64,000 nt of DNA, from the NCBI GenBank assembly GCA_016719605.1, contig JADJYW010000019.1:100001-164000 (forward strand), read 5' to 3'. The notes under the pieces were generated by a model that had not been told where the DNA came from, did not search any database, and worked only from the letters and a program-made list of their open reading frames with translations. Source of the stretch: Lewinellaceae bacterium. GTDB taxonomy: Bacteria > Bacteroidota > Bacteroidia > Chitinophagales > Saprospiraceae. Positions within the stretch are counted from its first letter, which is position 1. Every line of letters begins with the position of its first letter. This document shows positions 46,356-54,885 of this stretch, piece after piece. The position numbers and the translations under genes were made by a program.

Positions 46356-47780
46356 CTACTGGCGGATCATCTTTGTCGTTCGCCAGTTTTGTCCTTCGGC
46401 TCGTACGCGTACGACGTAGAAACCCTTGGAAAGGGTGGAGACCGAAATTGCCTCGCCTGGCTGTACCTGCGCATCATGCTGCAAGGAGCCGTCCACCCCA
46501 AGAATTTGTACATGCAATGGTTTGGCTTCATTTGCTGCATCGGTCACCCGAATAAACTCCGTGGCCGGGTTGGGATACACCTCAAGGGCGGGCTCATTGT
46601 CCGTAGATGCTTCGCCGGCAGAGGTGACCGACCCGGCAAAAAGCCATTGGTAGGCATCGGCAAATTCACGACGCCAAAACCATTCCGAGTGTTGACCGTC
46701 TGCTGGAAGATGAGTAGTCATTTCTGAAGCATCAAAGCCTGCCTGGAGCATCGCGTTAGTCACTTTTTGTATGTCTTGCGCCACATAAGCCGGCTCCTGG
46801 CCGCCTGCGAGGAAATAGACCTTGACGTTGTTGCGCTTGCCTGTTCCGAGGATATGGCTGGCAGGTTGGTTCCCGGCAAACCAGAAAGAGGGCGAAAACA
46901 CACCTGCCTTGGAGAAGACATGCTGGTACTCCATGAGGCCGTACATGGAGATCAATCCACCCATACTACTGCCCATGATACCGGTGTTCTCCCGGTCCGG
47001 CATGGTGCGATAGTTGGCGTCAACGTATGGCTTCAGCGTATTGACTATAAAACTCATATACGCTGCACCTTGGCCGCCACCACCGTAGAGCGGATTTGCC
47101 CAGGGCGAGTACTCGTCTATCCGGTAGAGGCCGCCATTATCAATGCCCACCACGATACAGCCTTGGTCGCCTTCGGCAAAAAGTTCATCCAGCGATTCAT
47201 CTACCTCCCATTCACCCGAAAGGCTGGTTGCAGGATCAAACAGGTTTTGTCCGTCCTGCATGTACAGCACAGGGTGCCTTTTCGAACTGGCGGCGTAGTT
47301 GGGCGGCAGGTACATCCATATCCGCCGTGTGCGGTTCAATTGTGGGATGTAGAAGTTGTTGCTGAGAATAATTACGCTTCCACTGCCCGGATCAGGGCTT
47401 GTGACGACCTGGTCTTCCCACGAGAGAATAGCAGTTTCTATGGTTTGAGGAAGACCAGTGTAGGTTACGACATGATCGGGTTGAAACCCTCCAGCGGCGT
47501 TGCCTTCCACACTCGACCAACTGCCCCGGGTGAATTTAAACCGAACCGGTCCAACGGGTGGGTTTAACGTAATGGCATATTTCCCGCCGGGTTGCGCAGT
47601 AAGTGTCGTCGTTGCATCACCGGGGTTCCAGTTGTTAAATGTTCCCGCGATATGAATGGAGGCGCCGGAAGGTGTATTGGAAGGAACGGAATTGACCACA
47701 ACGGTCAGCTGAGCTACCAACGCAGCAGGTAGAAGGGCCAAAGCCCACCCAAGAATACAGGTACGGTACAAGTTTAGCAT
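46356..47780 (-). CDS. Secreted esterase (enterochelin-esterase-like alpha/beta hydrolase) with N-terminal CBM and T9SS type A tail
   Basis: 474 aa. A signal peptide (to about residue 23, LLPAALVAQ) comes first. A carbohydrate-binding/AMPK-glycogen-binding-like domain follows, with IAGTFNNWNPGD and VRFKFTRGSW. An esterase-D/Fes-like alpha/beta-hydrolase domain comes next: RRIWMYLPPNYAASSKRHPVLYMQDGQNLFD, the nucleophile elbow GIMGSSMGGLISMYG (Ser near residue 270), and a possible catalytic His in DGQHSEWFWRREF. The C-terminal type IX sorting domain has VYPNPATEFIRVTD and KGFYVVRVRAEGQNWRTTKMI. Likely a secreted carbohydrate or polyester esterase; the substrate is unknown. Convergent with dnaE. 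Confidence 0.88.
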   Translation of the reverse strand: MLNLYRTCILGWALALLPAALVAQLTVVVNSVPSNTPSGASIHIAGTFNNWNPGDATTTLTAQPGGKYAITLNPPVGPVRFKFTRGSWSSVEGNAAGGFQPDHVVTYTGLPQTIETAILSWEDQVVTSPDPGSGSVIILSNNFYIPQLNRTRRIWMYLPPNYAASSKRHPVLYMQDGQNLFDPATSLSGEWEVDESLDELFAEGDQGCIVVGIDNGGLYRIDEYSPWANPLYGGGGQGAAYMSFIVNTLKPYVDANYRTMPDRENTGIMGSSMGGLISMYGLMEYQHVFSKAGVFSPSFWFAGNQPASHILGTGKRNNVKVYFLAGGQEPAYVAQDIQKVTNAMLQAGFDASEMTTHLPADGQHSEWFWRREFADAYQWLFAGSVTSAGEASTDNEPALEVYPNPATEFIRVTDAANEAKPLHVQILGVDGSLQHDAQVQPGEAISVSTLSKGFYVVRVRAEGQNWRTTKMIRQ

Positions 47781-48709
47781 ACGCCAACAATTTTCGTTTT
47801 CTCAAAAGTAAAGCATGGCGGGAGGCTACTGTTTGATTAAAATTTATCGGTTGCAGGGATAAAAAACAGTCGGGAAAAAAATGGCCCGATTTTAGTTATC
47901 TGCAATGTATTGCTTTTATCACTAATCTTATTGGCTGGTACAGGAATCTCTTTCCTCCATTTTTGCCGGCCGTAATCTTCAGGTCGCCGGCAATAGTACT
48001 CTTCATTCCTCAGGCTTGCGCGACAATTTCGGGATTACCGATCCCAACTCCACAATTCCATCATTTTCCTGCGCACAAAAGAGTATGCAACTTTTCATTG
48101 AAGCCATACGGGTGCGCTGAAAAAAACTGACAGAGAGGGATAACGGGGGTAGAGATAAACCGTTTTCACGGTTGCAGTAAAAAAGAGTGGAAAGGGGAAA
48201 GATTATGGCAATTCCAGGGGTGAGAAATTTTGCCCGGCATGTTTGTTCGCCATTTGCTCTGCTAATGTCAAGCTAACGACGAACATCCCCACGACTTTCG
48301 ACAAAAGTACCACAACAGACAGCGAACGGCAAAATGAATACCCCGGAATGATAAGAGATTCATGGACAACTTTAGCATTTGTCCGATATGTGACAGCCGT
48401 TTGGTCTTCTTCAGGAGCGCTTCGTTAAAAAATAAAGTGGCTGCATCAATAAAAAACTAGCCGTTGTACCCCGCAAATAACAGACGAATCCTGAATTTGA
48501 CCAAAATCGTAATTCATTGATTTTTAATGTCTTTTGTGTTAACGCAATGCAAAAGCCAAATAATTAAAAAGAAAGTGCGGTCGTTGCCGTCATACATTTG
48601 TTGGATTTCGCGTTTAAACTATCGGCGGCCGAAGTTGAGCATGTTTCTAAAAAAACGAGAATACATCGCAAACAATCATTCGGCAACGCCCAAAACTGAA
48701 TCAACCGCC
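47781..48709. other. Long AT-richer intergenic region
   Basis: More than 900 bp with distinctly lower GC than its surroundings. No conserved gene was recognised. A minus-strand TACTTTTG element lies at 48302-48309, followed 16 nt later by a 27-codon open frame (48203-48286, minus), too short to call. The in-frame extension upstream of the MltA-like gene (from 48527) lacks conservation features. Confidence 0.4.
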
Positions 48710-49768
48710 ATGTTGAACAAAATATCAATCTTTATCTGTCTGCTGCTTTCCCCGTTTGTTCTGATGTTGGACTGGGGCACCGCCTCTGTTTCTCCAACCT
48801 TAGCTTCCACGGCGAATATCGTGACCGCCGATCTGAGCGCTGAAGCATCAGCAAGGTTGGCCCTGATGGCTCCGCCGGCACGGGTAAAGCCACTTATTCT
48901 CAAGCGCCAGGTACGTTCCTCCGTTTTACACTACACCACACCTGATACGCTCCCATACTTGCCTTTTGATCCCCCCATGCTGCAGGCGATGTACGAACAG
49001 GCCAACTACCTGCGCCGGTCGGATATTAAAGAGTACCCGGTGAAAGGAATCAGCAAGTCCGAAATGCTGCGCACCGTTGAGTTGCTGCAAGATTGTCAGA
49101 TGCTGCAACCGGAAGCCTTGCTCGATCGCTTTGATTTTTACAAGGTTAAAACCGATCTCAAAAAAGACAAGGTGCGTATCACCGGCTACTATACACCGCT
49201 GATGGAGGCAAGCCGGGTACGCACCGCCGAATTTTCCGTACCCCTGCTGAGTCGTCCCGACGATCATATTCCCTCGCCCGCAGCCATCGAATCGGGCGCC
49301 CTCAACGGACAAGGTCTCGAACTGGCCTGGGTGCGCACCAAACGTGAGGTAGCCAATGCCCAACTGCAAGGCTCCTGCTGGGTGGAGTATGCGGACGGCA
49401 GTCGTGAACAATTCGGCTTCGGCGGCTCCGTGAAAGGCGCCGGCGGTAAATATGTGTTTTTCCAAAAAATGAGCAACGAAGAGGTCATCGGTTCCGGTTA
49501 CTTCCCGCTTACCGCCGGTTACTCGGTAGCCGTTGACCCGCGTTTTATTCCGATCGGCTCGACCCTGCTGGCCGAACTCCCTGACATGGATGCCGCCGGT
49601 AACCTCAAAGGGTATACCTATCGCATCCTCTTCGCGCAAGACCGCGGCGGCGCGATCCTCACCACCAAACGGTTGGATTTGTACAGCGGCATCGGTCAGA
49701 AAGGCCTGCAGGAAGCATACAAAATCAATGGATTTGGCCGACTGTGGGTGCTGTTGCCGAAGCAATAG
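48710..49768 (+). CDS. mltA: MltA-like lytic murein transglycosylase with 3D domain
   Basis: 352 aa. The ATG at 48710 opens a membrane-targeting signal (residues about 5-22, IFICLLLSPFVLMLDWG). The MltA double-psi barrel is recognisable from VRITGYYTPLMEASRVRT. The C-terminal 3D domain has VAVDPRFIPIGSTLLAELP, ILFAQDRGGAILTTKRLDLYSGIG and a final GFGRLWVLLPKQ. The conserved Asp residues of the 3D domain (QDRGGAI, RLDLY) include the expected catalytic acid. Enzymes of this class cleave the glycan strand of peptidoglycan to 1,6-anhydro products. The gene stands alone, with a bidirectional terminator behind it. Confidence 0.88.
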   Translation: MLNKISIFICLLLSPFVLMLDWGTASVSPTLASTANIVTADLSAEASARLALMAPPARVKPLILKRQVRSSVLHYTTPDTLPYLPFDPPMLQAMYEQANYLRRSDIKEYPVKGISKSEMLRTVELLQDCQMLQPEALLDRFDFYKVKTDLKKDKVRITGYYTPLMEASRVRTAEFSVPLLSRPDDHIPSPAAIESGALNGQGLELAWVRTKREVANAQLQGSCWVEYADGSREQFGFGGSVKGAGGKYVFFQKMSNEEVIGSGYFPLTAGYSVAVDPRFIPIGSTLLAELPDMDAAGNLKGYTYRILFAQDRGGAILTTKRLDLYSGIGQKGLQEAYKINGFGRLWVLLPKQ

Positions 49769-49810
49769 GCTTCGAGAGTGGCCGCACTCTATCTGGAATC
49801 CAGATGCCGC

Positions 49811-49857
49811 AAAAAAGAAGGAGGCTCCCAGCATGTCTGTGAGCCTCCTTACTTTTT
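49811..49857. terminator. Bidirectional terminator between the MltA-like and ABC-F genes
   Basis: A perfect 10-bp stem (AAGGAGGCTC/GAGCCTCCTT) is followed by AC and five T's on the plus strand and preceded by six A's, so it also has a T-run on the minus strand. It lies between convergent genes. Confidence 0.8.
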
Positions 49858-49919
49858 GGTGTGCCTCTGCCGTACCCGCCGCGATGCAGACTACTGGGCA
49901 TCGTTGTTTTTGGCCATCC

Positions 49920-49952
49920 AGACCTTCCAGGTTTGCCAAACCTGGAAGGTCT
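49920..49952. repeat. Perfect 16-bp-arm palindrome
   Basis: The arm GACCTTCCAGGTTTG and its exact complement are separated by a single C, with one further A-T pair outside. It has no T-run and is separate from the nearby terminator, so it is most likely a dispersed REP-like element. Confidence 0.7.
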
Positions 49953-49994
49953 CCCGTTCCGAAAGTATCCAGTCGTGCGGTCGCGATACCCTTT

Positions 49995-51866
49995 TTACGA
50001 CAACTCGGACAACTCCAGCCAGCGCATCTCCTTTTCGTCCAGGTCGTTCTGTACCTTGCCCAGTTCCGTGGACAGTTTGCCCGCTTCGGCGGCGCCGAGG
50101 TCGGCGGCGTTGAACCGTTCCAGAATCTCCTTTTTGCGCCGCTCGAGCGTTGCCATGTCTTTTTCTAATTTTTTTATTTCGTTGCGCTCCGCGCTGGACA
50201 TCCGGTTGGCGGTTGCCGGCGGACGCTGGACGGATTCTCCGATGCTGCCTGTGGCGGTTGTTGCCGCAGGAAGGTTCCCGCTGCGTTTGCCGGCGCGGTA
50301 CTCAGCGTAAGTGCCGTTGAAATCCTTGATTTTTCCGTTACCCTCGAACACAAAAAGGTGGTCTACCAGACGATCCATGAAATAGCGGTCGTGCGTGACT
50401 ACCACGAGACAACCGGGGTAGTCTTCCAGAAAGTCCTCCAGCACCTGTAGCGTGAGCACGTCCAGATCGTTCGTTGGCTCGTCGAGAATGAGGAAATTGG
50501 GGTTTTTCATCAAAACTGTGAGCAGGTAGAGCCGGCGGCGCTCGCCCCCGCTGAGCTGGCTAACGTACACCTGCTGCTGCGGGCGACTGAACAGAAAACG
50601 CTCCAACAATTGCGCGGCACTGAGTTCCTTGCCTTTTTCGAGCGGGATGTAGTCGGCTATGTCGCGCACGGCATCAATCACCCGCTTGTCTTGCTTGAGT
50701 TGGATGCCCTCCTGCCGATAATGCCCGAACTGAATCGTGTCGCCAATAACCACCTTGCCCGTGTCGGGCGGCAGCAGGCCGGTGATCATTTGCAGGAAAG
50801 TGGATTTGCCGGAGCCGTTCGGCCCCACGATGCCCACGCGCTCGCGGCGTTTGAATTTGTAGGAAAAATTGTCGAGGATTTTTTTGTCGTCGAACGCCTT
50901 GCTGATGTTGTGCAGCTCCACCACCTTGCTGCCCATCCAGTTTTCCTTGATGGCGATGGTCATTTCGTCCGTCTTCTTTTTCAGCGCATCGTTGGTTTCC
51001 TTGCGGTCAAAATAGGCGTCCACACGGGCTTTCGCCTTGGTGGTACGCGCCTGCGGGCTTCGGCGCACCCAGTCGAGCTCGTTTTTGAGCAGTTTGTTCT
51101 GGCGCTCGTAGGTGGTGGATTCCACCTCCTCGCGCATGGCCTTTTTTTCTAAATAATCCGAATACGAGCCGGAGTAGCGGCGCAGTTGGCCGCCTTCGAG
51201 TTCGATGATGCTGTCGCACACGTTTTCGAGAAAATAGCGGTCGTGCGTGACCATGAACAGCGTGATGCCCGGCTGCTGGAGATATTCCTCCAGCCATTCG
51301 ATCATCTCTACATCCAGGTGGTTGGTTGGCTCGTCGAGGATGAGGAAATCAGGTTCTTCGAGCAGGATTTTTACCAGAGCGAGGCGCTTTTGCTGGCCGC
51401 CGGAGAGGTTTTTTACCTTTTGCTCGAAATTTTCCATGCGGAACCGGAACAGGGTTTCCTTCACTTTGGCCTCGAACGACCAGGCGTTGAGCTGGTCCAT
51501 TTCGCCGATGGCGTCTTGCAGGTCGGCTGTGTTTTCGGGATGGGCGAGGGCATGTTCGTAGCGTTGAACCACTTGCACGAGTGGGTTGCCGGGGTCGAGC
51601 ACTGCGCCCAGCACGTCCATTTCGGGGCTGAACTCCGGCTCCTGATCAAGCCAGCCGATGCGGATGCCCTTGCGCAGAATGATTTTGGCGTTTTCGCCTT
51701 CGGAACCTTCGCGCCCGGCAATGACCCGCATGAGGGTCGTTTTGCCCGTGCCGTTTTTGGCGATGAGGCCGATTTTTTGGCCCTTGTCTATGTGCAGGCT
51801 GATGTTGCGAAACAGCACTTTTTCGCCGTAGGACTTGGTGACGTTTTCGAGCGTAAGGAAATTCAT
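49995..51866 (-). CDS. ABC-F family ATPase (Uup-like)
   Basis: 623 aa, two ABC cassettes and no membrane segments. Cassette 1 has a Walker A reading AKNGTGKTT (Lys instead of the usual Pro/Gly before NG), signature NLSGGQQKRLALV and Walker B FLILDEPTNHLD. Cassette 2 has GPNGSGKST, QLSGGERRRLYLL and FLILDEPTNDLD. The interdomain linker (about residues 240-310, ERQNKLLKNELDWVRRSPQARTTK) and a C-terminal coiled coil after residue 540 fit the Uup subgroup. ABC-F proteins act on the ribosome as translation factors; Uup-type proteins are also linked to structure-specific DNA binding and transposon excision. Confidence 0.92.
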   Translation of the reverse strand: MNFLTLENVTKSYGEKVLFRNISLHIDKGQKIGLIAKNGTGKTTLMRVIAGREGSEGENAKIILRKGIRIGWLDQEPEFSPEMDVLGAVLDPGNPLVQVVQRYEHALAHPENTADLQDAIGEMDQLNAWSFEAKVKETLFRFRMENFEQKVKNLSGGQQKRLALVKILLEEPDFLILDEPTNHLDVEMIEWLEEYLQQPGITLFMVTHDRYFLENVCDSIIELEGGQLRRYSGSYSDYLEKKAMREEVESTTYERQNKLLKNELDWVRRSPQARTTKAKARVDAYFDRKETNDALKKKTDEMTIAIKENWMGSKVVELHNISKAFDDKKILDNFSYKFKRRERVGIVGPNGSGKSTFLQMITGLLPPDTGKVVIGDTIQFGHYRQEGIQLKQDKRVIDAVRDIADYIPLEKGKELSAAQLLERFLFSRPQQQVYVSQLSGGERRRLYLLTVLMKNPNFLILDEPTNDLDVLTLQVLEDFLEDYPGCLVVVTHDRYFMDRLVDHLFVFEGNGKIKDFNGTYAEYRAGKRSGNLPAATTATGSIGESVQRPPATANRMSSAERNEIKKLEKDMATLERRKKEILERFNAADLGAAEAGKLSTELGKVQNDLDEKEMRWLELSELS

Positions 51867-51936
51867 GGCGCAAAGGTCGCAAAATCTCCGCCTTCCCCGT
51901 CTGCCAATCGCCCCGCAGTGTCCGGCAATACCCGGA

Positions 51937-52254
51937 TTACGGTTGTCCGTCGCCCACGACTTCCATTACCGTCCGAAACGCGGCGTACTTGCCTTCGTAC
52001 CGCTGTTGGTGTTGGCGTTGCAGGTCGGGCGCGAACACGTCCATATAGCGGCGCAGGTGCTCCATGTCCTCCACGAGGTATTGCATGGAGTAAATTTCGG
52101 AGTCTTCGTGCTCGTGGCCGATCATCCGGCTCATGCGCCAGGAGCGGAACATGCCGGTGGCCATGACATCGGGGATGTGCGTTTCGCGCATCCAGCGCAG
52201 CCAGTCCTCGTGTACATCGAGGTCAATCGTTACGGTGACGTTGTAGAGCAGCAT
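51937..52254 (-). CDS. DUF4286 family protein
   Basis: A 105-aa small cytosolic protein. The family pattern is clear: LYNVTVTIDLDVHEDWLRWM at the start, IPDVMATGMF, then YSMQYLVEDMEHLRRYM and RYEGKYAAFRTVMEVV at the end, a dimeric alpha/beta-barrel-like fold. Function unknown; common in Bacteroidota. The leader holds CTCAAAA repeats and a TAnnTTTG promoter. Confidence 0.88.
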   Translation of the reverse strand: MLLYNVTVTIDLDVHEDWLRWMRETHIPDVMATGMFRSWRMSRMIGHEHEDSEIYSMQYLVEDMEHLRRYMDVFAPDLQRQHQQRYEGKYAAFRTVMEVVGDGQP

Positions 52255-52262
52255 TTTTTCAG

Positions 52263-52290
52263 TTTTGAGTTTTGAGTTTGGGGTTTTGAG
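52263..52290 (-). repeat. Three CTCAAAA heptamers before the DUF4286 gene
   Basis: On the minus strand CTCAAAA occurs at 52290-52284, 52276-52270 and 52269-52263, ending 8 nt before the ATG. It is the same heptamer that precedes the nucleotidyltransferase gene at 34925-34945. Confidence 0.8.
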
Positions 52291-52318
52291 TTTGGTTAGG
52301 TATGCGTTGTTCGAGCGG

Positions 52319-52326
52319 CAAAAGTA
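52319..52326 (-). promoter_or_regulatory. -7 promoter element of the DUF4286 gene
   Basis: Minus strand reads TACTTTTG followed by CC, an exact TAnnTTTG match, 65 nt upstream of the start. Confidence 0.55.
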
Positions 52327-52454
52327 CGGGTTGATTTCCCAAAATGTTCTTGCGCTGAAACGCAGGCTACCTGACCCTGCCGGATGAAGGCCGCATGACA
52401 GGCGCGCCGTATTTTTTTGGCAGGATTAGTTGGATTTGCCGGATTTTTACCGCC

Positions 52455-53984
52455 ATGACAACCGCGCCGCTGAAAACATTCATCATCTACGCCCGCGCCG
52501 ACGCGGCGTTCAAGGATGAACTGCTCAACCACCTGCACCTGTTTGTGGAAAACGCCCTGATAGAAAAGTGGGTGGACTCCGACCTGCTGCCCGGCGAGGA
52601 TTGGGAAAAAACCATCGAGCGCGAACTGGAGGCCGCGCACCTCGTGCTCCTGCTCGTGAGCGCCGATGCACTCCGCTCCGAGTTTATCCAAAAAAAGGAA
52701 CTCAAAACCGCCCTGGAGAAAAAACGCGCCGGTAATGCCCGTGTCGTGCCCATTCTGGTGCGCGACTGTATGTGGCAATTGCACGCAGACCTGTCGGAAA
52801 TCCAACTGTTGCCCAAGGACGAAAACGGCAGAATCCGGGGTGTTTCGGGTTGGATCAGCCGCGATTCCGCCTGGACGAGCGTGTGCCATGAACTCCATAC
52901 ACTGATACTCGAACTCCGTTCAGCCCTCGAAAAAGGAGCTGCCGAAGAAGCCCGCCGCGCCGCCGAGGAGGCAGAAAAAAACCGGCAACAAGCCGAACAG
53001 GAAAAAACAGAACGCGCCCGCCACCGCCGCGACGAGGCTTTCTGGAAAACCGTGCTGGCGGATACGGCCGCCACAGACGACCCGCTGCACCAAATAGCCC
53101 TGTACGAATCCTACCTGCACGACCCGGACTTCCGAAACCACCGCGCCGAAGCCGAAGAGGCCGCCGAAGAAGTGCAGGCGGAACTGGATGCCGCCAAACG
53201 TCGCAAAGTTGCCCAAAAGAGCACCCTCCGCAAACGCGAAGAAATCGAGCGCCAAAAGCACAAAGCCGAAGCGGCTGAAAAGAAAAAACAAAAGGCCAAA
53301 ACCACCCGAAAAAAAGGCCTGCCCGACATGGTACTTGTGCAAGGCGGCACCTTTCAGATGGGCCCCGACAATGCACGGAGCCGAAGCCGGTGACATTCCG
53401 TAAGCGCTATCCGCGATTTTGAGATTGGCAAGTACCCGGTCACCCAAAAACTCTGGCGGGAGATTATGGGGGCCAATCCATCGCATTTTAAGGGCTGCGA
53501 CGACTGCCCAGTGGAAAACGTGTCGTGGGATGACGTGCAGGAATTCCTGATAAAACTGAACGCCCGATACCCCGGGAAAAACTACCGCCTGCCTACCGAA
53601 GCCGAGTGGGAGTACGCCGCGCGAGGCGGCAGCCGGAGCAACAGGTTCGAATATGCCGGCAGCGATACGCTGGATGAAGTTGGTTGGTTTAGTGAAAACT
53701 CTGGCTCCAAAACCCACCCTGTGGGCGGCAAAAAAGCCAACGAACTGGGTTTGCACGACATGAGCGGCAACGTGTGGGAGTGGTGCGCGGATTGGCAAGG
53801 GTACTATCCTTCGGGCAGTCAAACAAACCCGACAGGGCCAACGGAAGGCTTTCACCGCGTGTACCGTGGCGGCTCATGGTACGATGACGCGACGGGCTGC
53901 AACGTCTTCGTTAAAGAGTTGCACTACACGCCGGATGAACGCGGCAACAACCTCGGTTTCCGCCTCGCTTCGTCCCCCCGGTGA
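52455..53984 (+). pseudogene. TIR / coiled-coil / FGE-sulfatase effector, interrupted by a local frame disturbance
   Basis: The TIR domain (residues 1-145) has FIIYARADAAFKDELLNHL, WVDSDLLPGEDW, LLVSADALRSEFIQKKEL (the Glu fits the NADase position) and VVPILVRDCMW. A long alanine/glutamate/lysine coiled coil runs from about 150 to 295, then GLPDMVLVQGGTFQMG opens an FGE-sulfatase domain. An in-frame TGA at 53391-53393 stops it. Beyond it the same frame resumes with IRDFEIGKYPVTQKLW, CPVENVSWDD, YRLPTEAEWEYAARGG, DMSGNVWEW and RGGSW...LGFRLA. Around the stop the neighbouring frame reads TEPKPVTF, the expected motif, so two nearby compensating indels are likelier than a nonsense change. Relatives are NAD-degrading or signalling immune effectors with a ligand-binding FGE tail. 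Confidence 0.8.
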
Positions 53985-54050
53985 GGTGGTATGCCGGGCC
54001 GGCCATTCAATGGGTACCGGCCGGGCTGGGGGTACAAGAATATACCCGTG

Positions 54051-54506
54051 CTACTCCCCCAACTCCTCAAGGACGGCTTCTAAAAATAGTTTGGACAGTC
54101 GAAAGTCAGTAGCCTGTATTTGCTCGAAGATCGGACGGGCAGCAGGAATAATGCCTCTTTGCTTCGCGCTTGCTACAACACCTAAGGTGCCCGTGATTGT
54201 AAGGCCCAATGAGACGGCAACTTTCCGTGCACGCAAATCATCCACAATGAGTATGCTACCTTGGGTTTCCACAGCAAGCGCGATGGATTCCGCCTCCCCT
54301 GCATCAACACTTTCTTCCAATAACTTTTGCAAGGAGATGTTTTTGGGAGCGACAACCTCAAACCAAATGGGCAATTCTTTTCCATACTCCTCTGCCACTA
54401 CGGGAGTGATCACTATTTGACCAAATAACGCGTGTAGCAGATGCAGTTGGCTGATATTGTCCAGCACGATCAGGCACGAAGTATCCGAAATGACTACGCG
54501 TTCCAT
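54051..54506 (-). CDS. DUF3368 PIN-like toxin
   Basis: 151 aa with the PIN-like fold of DUF3368: VVISDTSCLIVLDNI with the first catalytic Asp (about residue 8), ITPVVAEEYG, the GEAESIALA motif with paired acidic residues (about 70), and ILIVDDLRARKVAVSLG containing the third acidic cluster. Expected to be an RNase toxin. Its start overlaps the upstream antitoxin gene by 13 bp, a typical toxin-antitoxin arrangement. It is convergent with the TIR/FGE locus. Confidence 0.88.
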   Translation of the reverse strand: MERVVISDTSCLIVLDNISQLHLLHALFGQIVITPVVAEEYGKELPIWFEVVAPKNISLQKLLEESVDAGEAESIALAVETQGSILIVDDLRARKVAVSLGLTITGTLGVVASAKQRGIIPAARPIFEQIQATDFRLSKLFLEAVLEELGE

Positions 54507-54730
54507 GCATTGTCAAGATCGTTCCGAAAATCCTCAATAGACTCGCTGAACAGCGTAAAACCATATTTGCCCATGATTTCGATGAAGGCCCGTTTGCTCA
54601 AACCGGCAACTTCGGCCGCCTGGCCGAGCGACAATTTGCCTCTTTCATACAACTCCCCGGCAAGAATGACGCGCGCATCAAACTCGGAAACTGCGGAAAA
54701 ATAGGGCAACCGAACAGATATGGTTTGCAT
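54494..54730 (-). CDS. UPF0175 family antitoxin
   Basis: A 78-aa small protein with the UPF0175 pattern: a short N-terminal strand, then ILAGELYERGKLSLGQAAEVAGLSKRAFIEIMGKYG, a helix-turn-helix-like segment typical of DNA-binding antitoxins. UPF0175 genes commonly precede DUF3368 toxins; here the toxin start overlaps its end. Expected to neutralise the toxin and repress the pair. Confidence 0.9.
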   Translation of the reverse strand: MQTISVRLPYFSAVSEFDARVILAGELYERGKLSLGQAAEVAGLSKRAFIEIMGKYGFTLFSESIEDFRNDLDNAWNA

Positions 54731-54848
54731 GAGTATTGCTTTTGGCTACAAAGTTACAGCATAATCGTAAAAATCAATGTTGTGGCCGGGCAGCCCCACC
54801 CCTTTTACGCCCGCACCCGAAGGCTGCGCGAAGTCCGCCCTGTTTTCC

Positions 54849-54856
54849 TACCTTTG
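54849..54856 (+). promoter_or_regulatory. -7 promoter element of the GT2 gene
   Basis: TACCTTTG followed by CC, an exact TAnnTTTG match, 29 nt upstream of the chosen start. It lies inside the longer open frame (from 54736), showing that the longer start cannot be right if this promoter is used. Confidence 0.55.
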
Positions 54857-54885
54857 CCCGCCTCCACAATCGGGCGATCTCCATT

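Noticed and set aside
48243..48428. 61-codon open frame in the intergenic region
   Set aside because: No conserved features, AT-richer non-coding composition and no promoter or start context on that strand.
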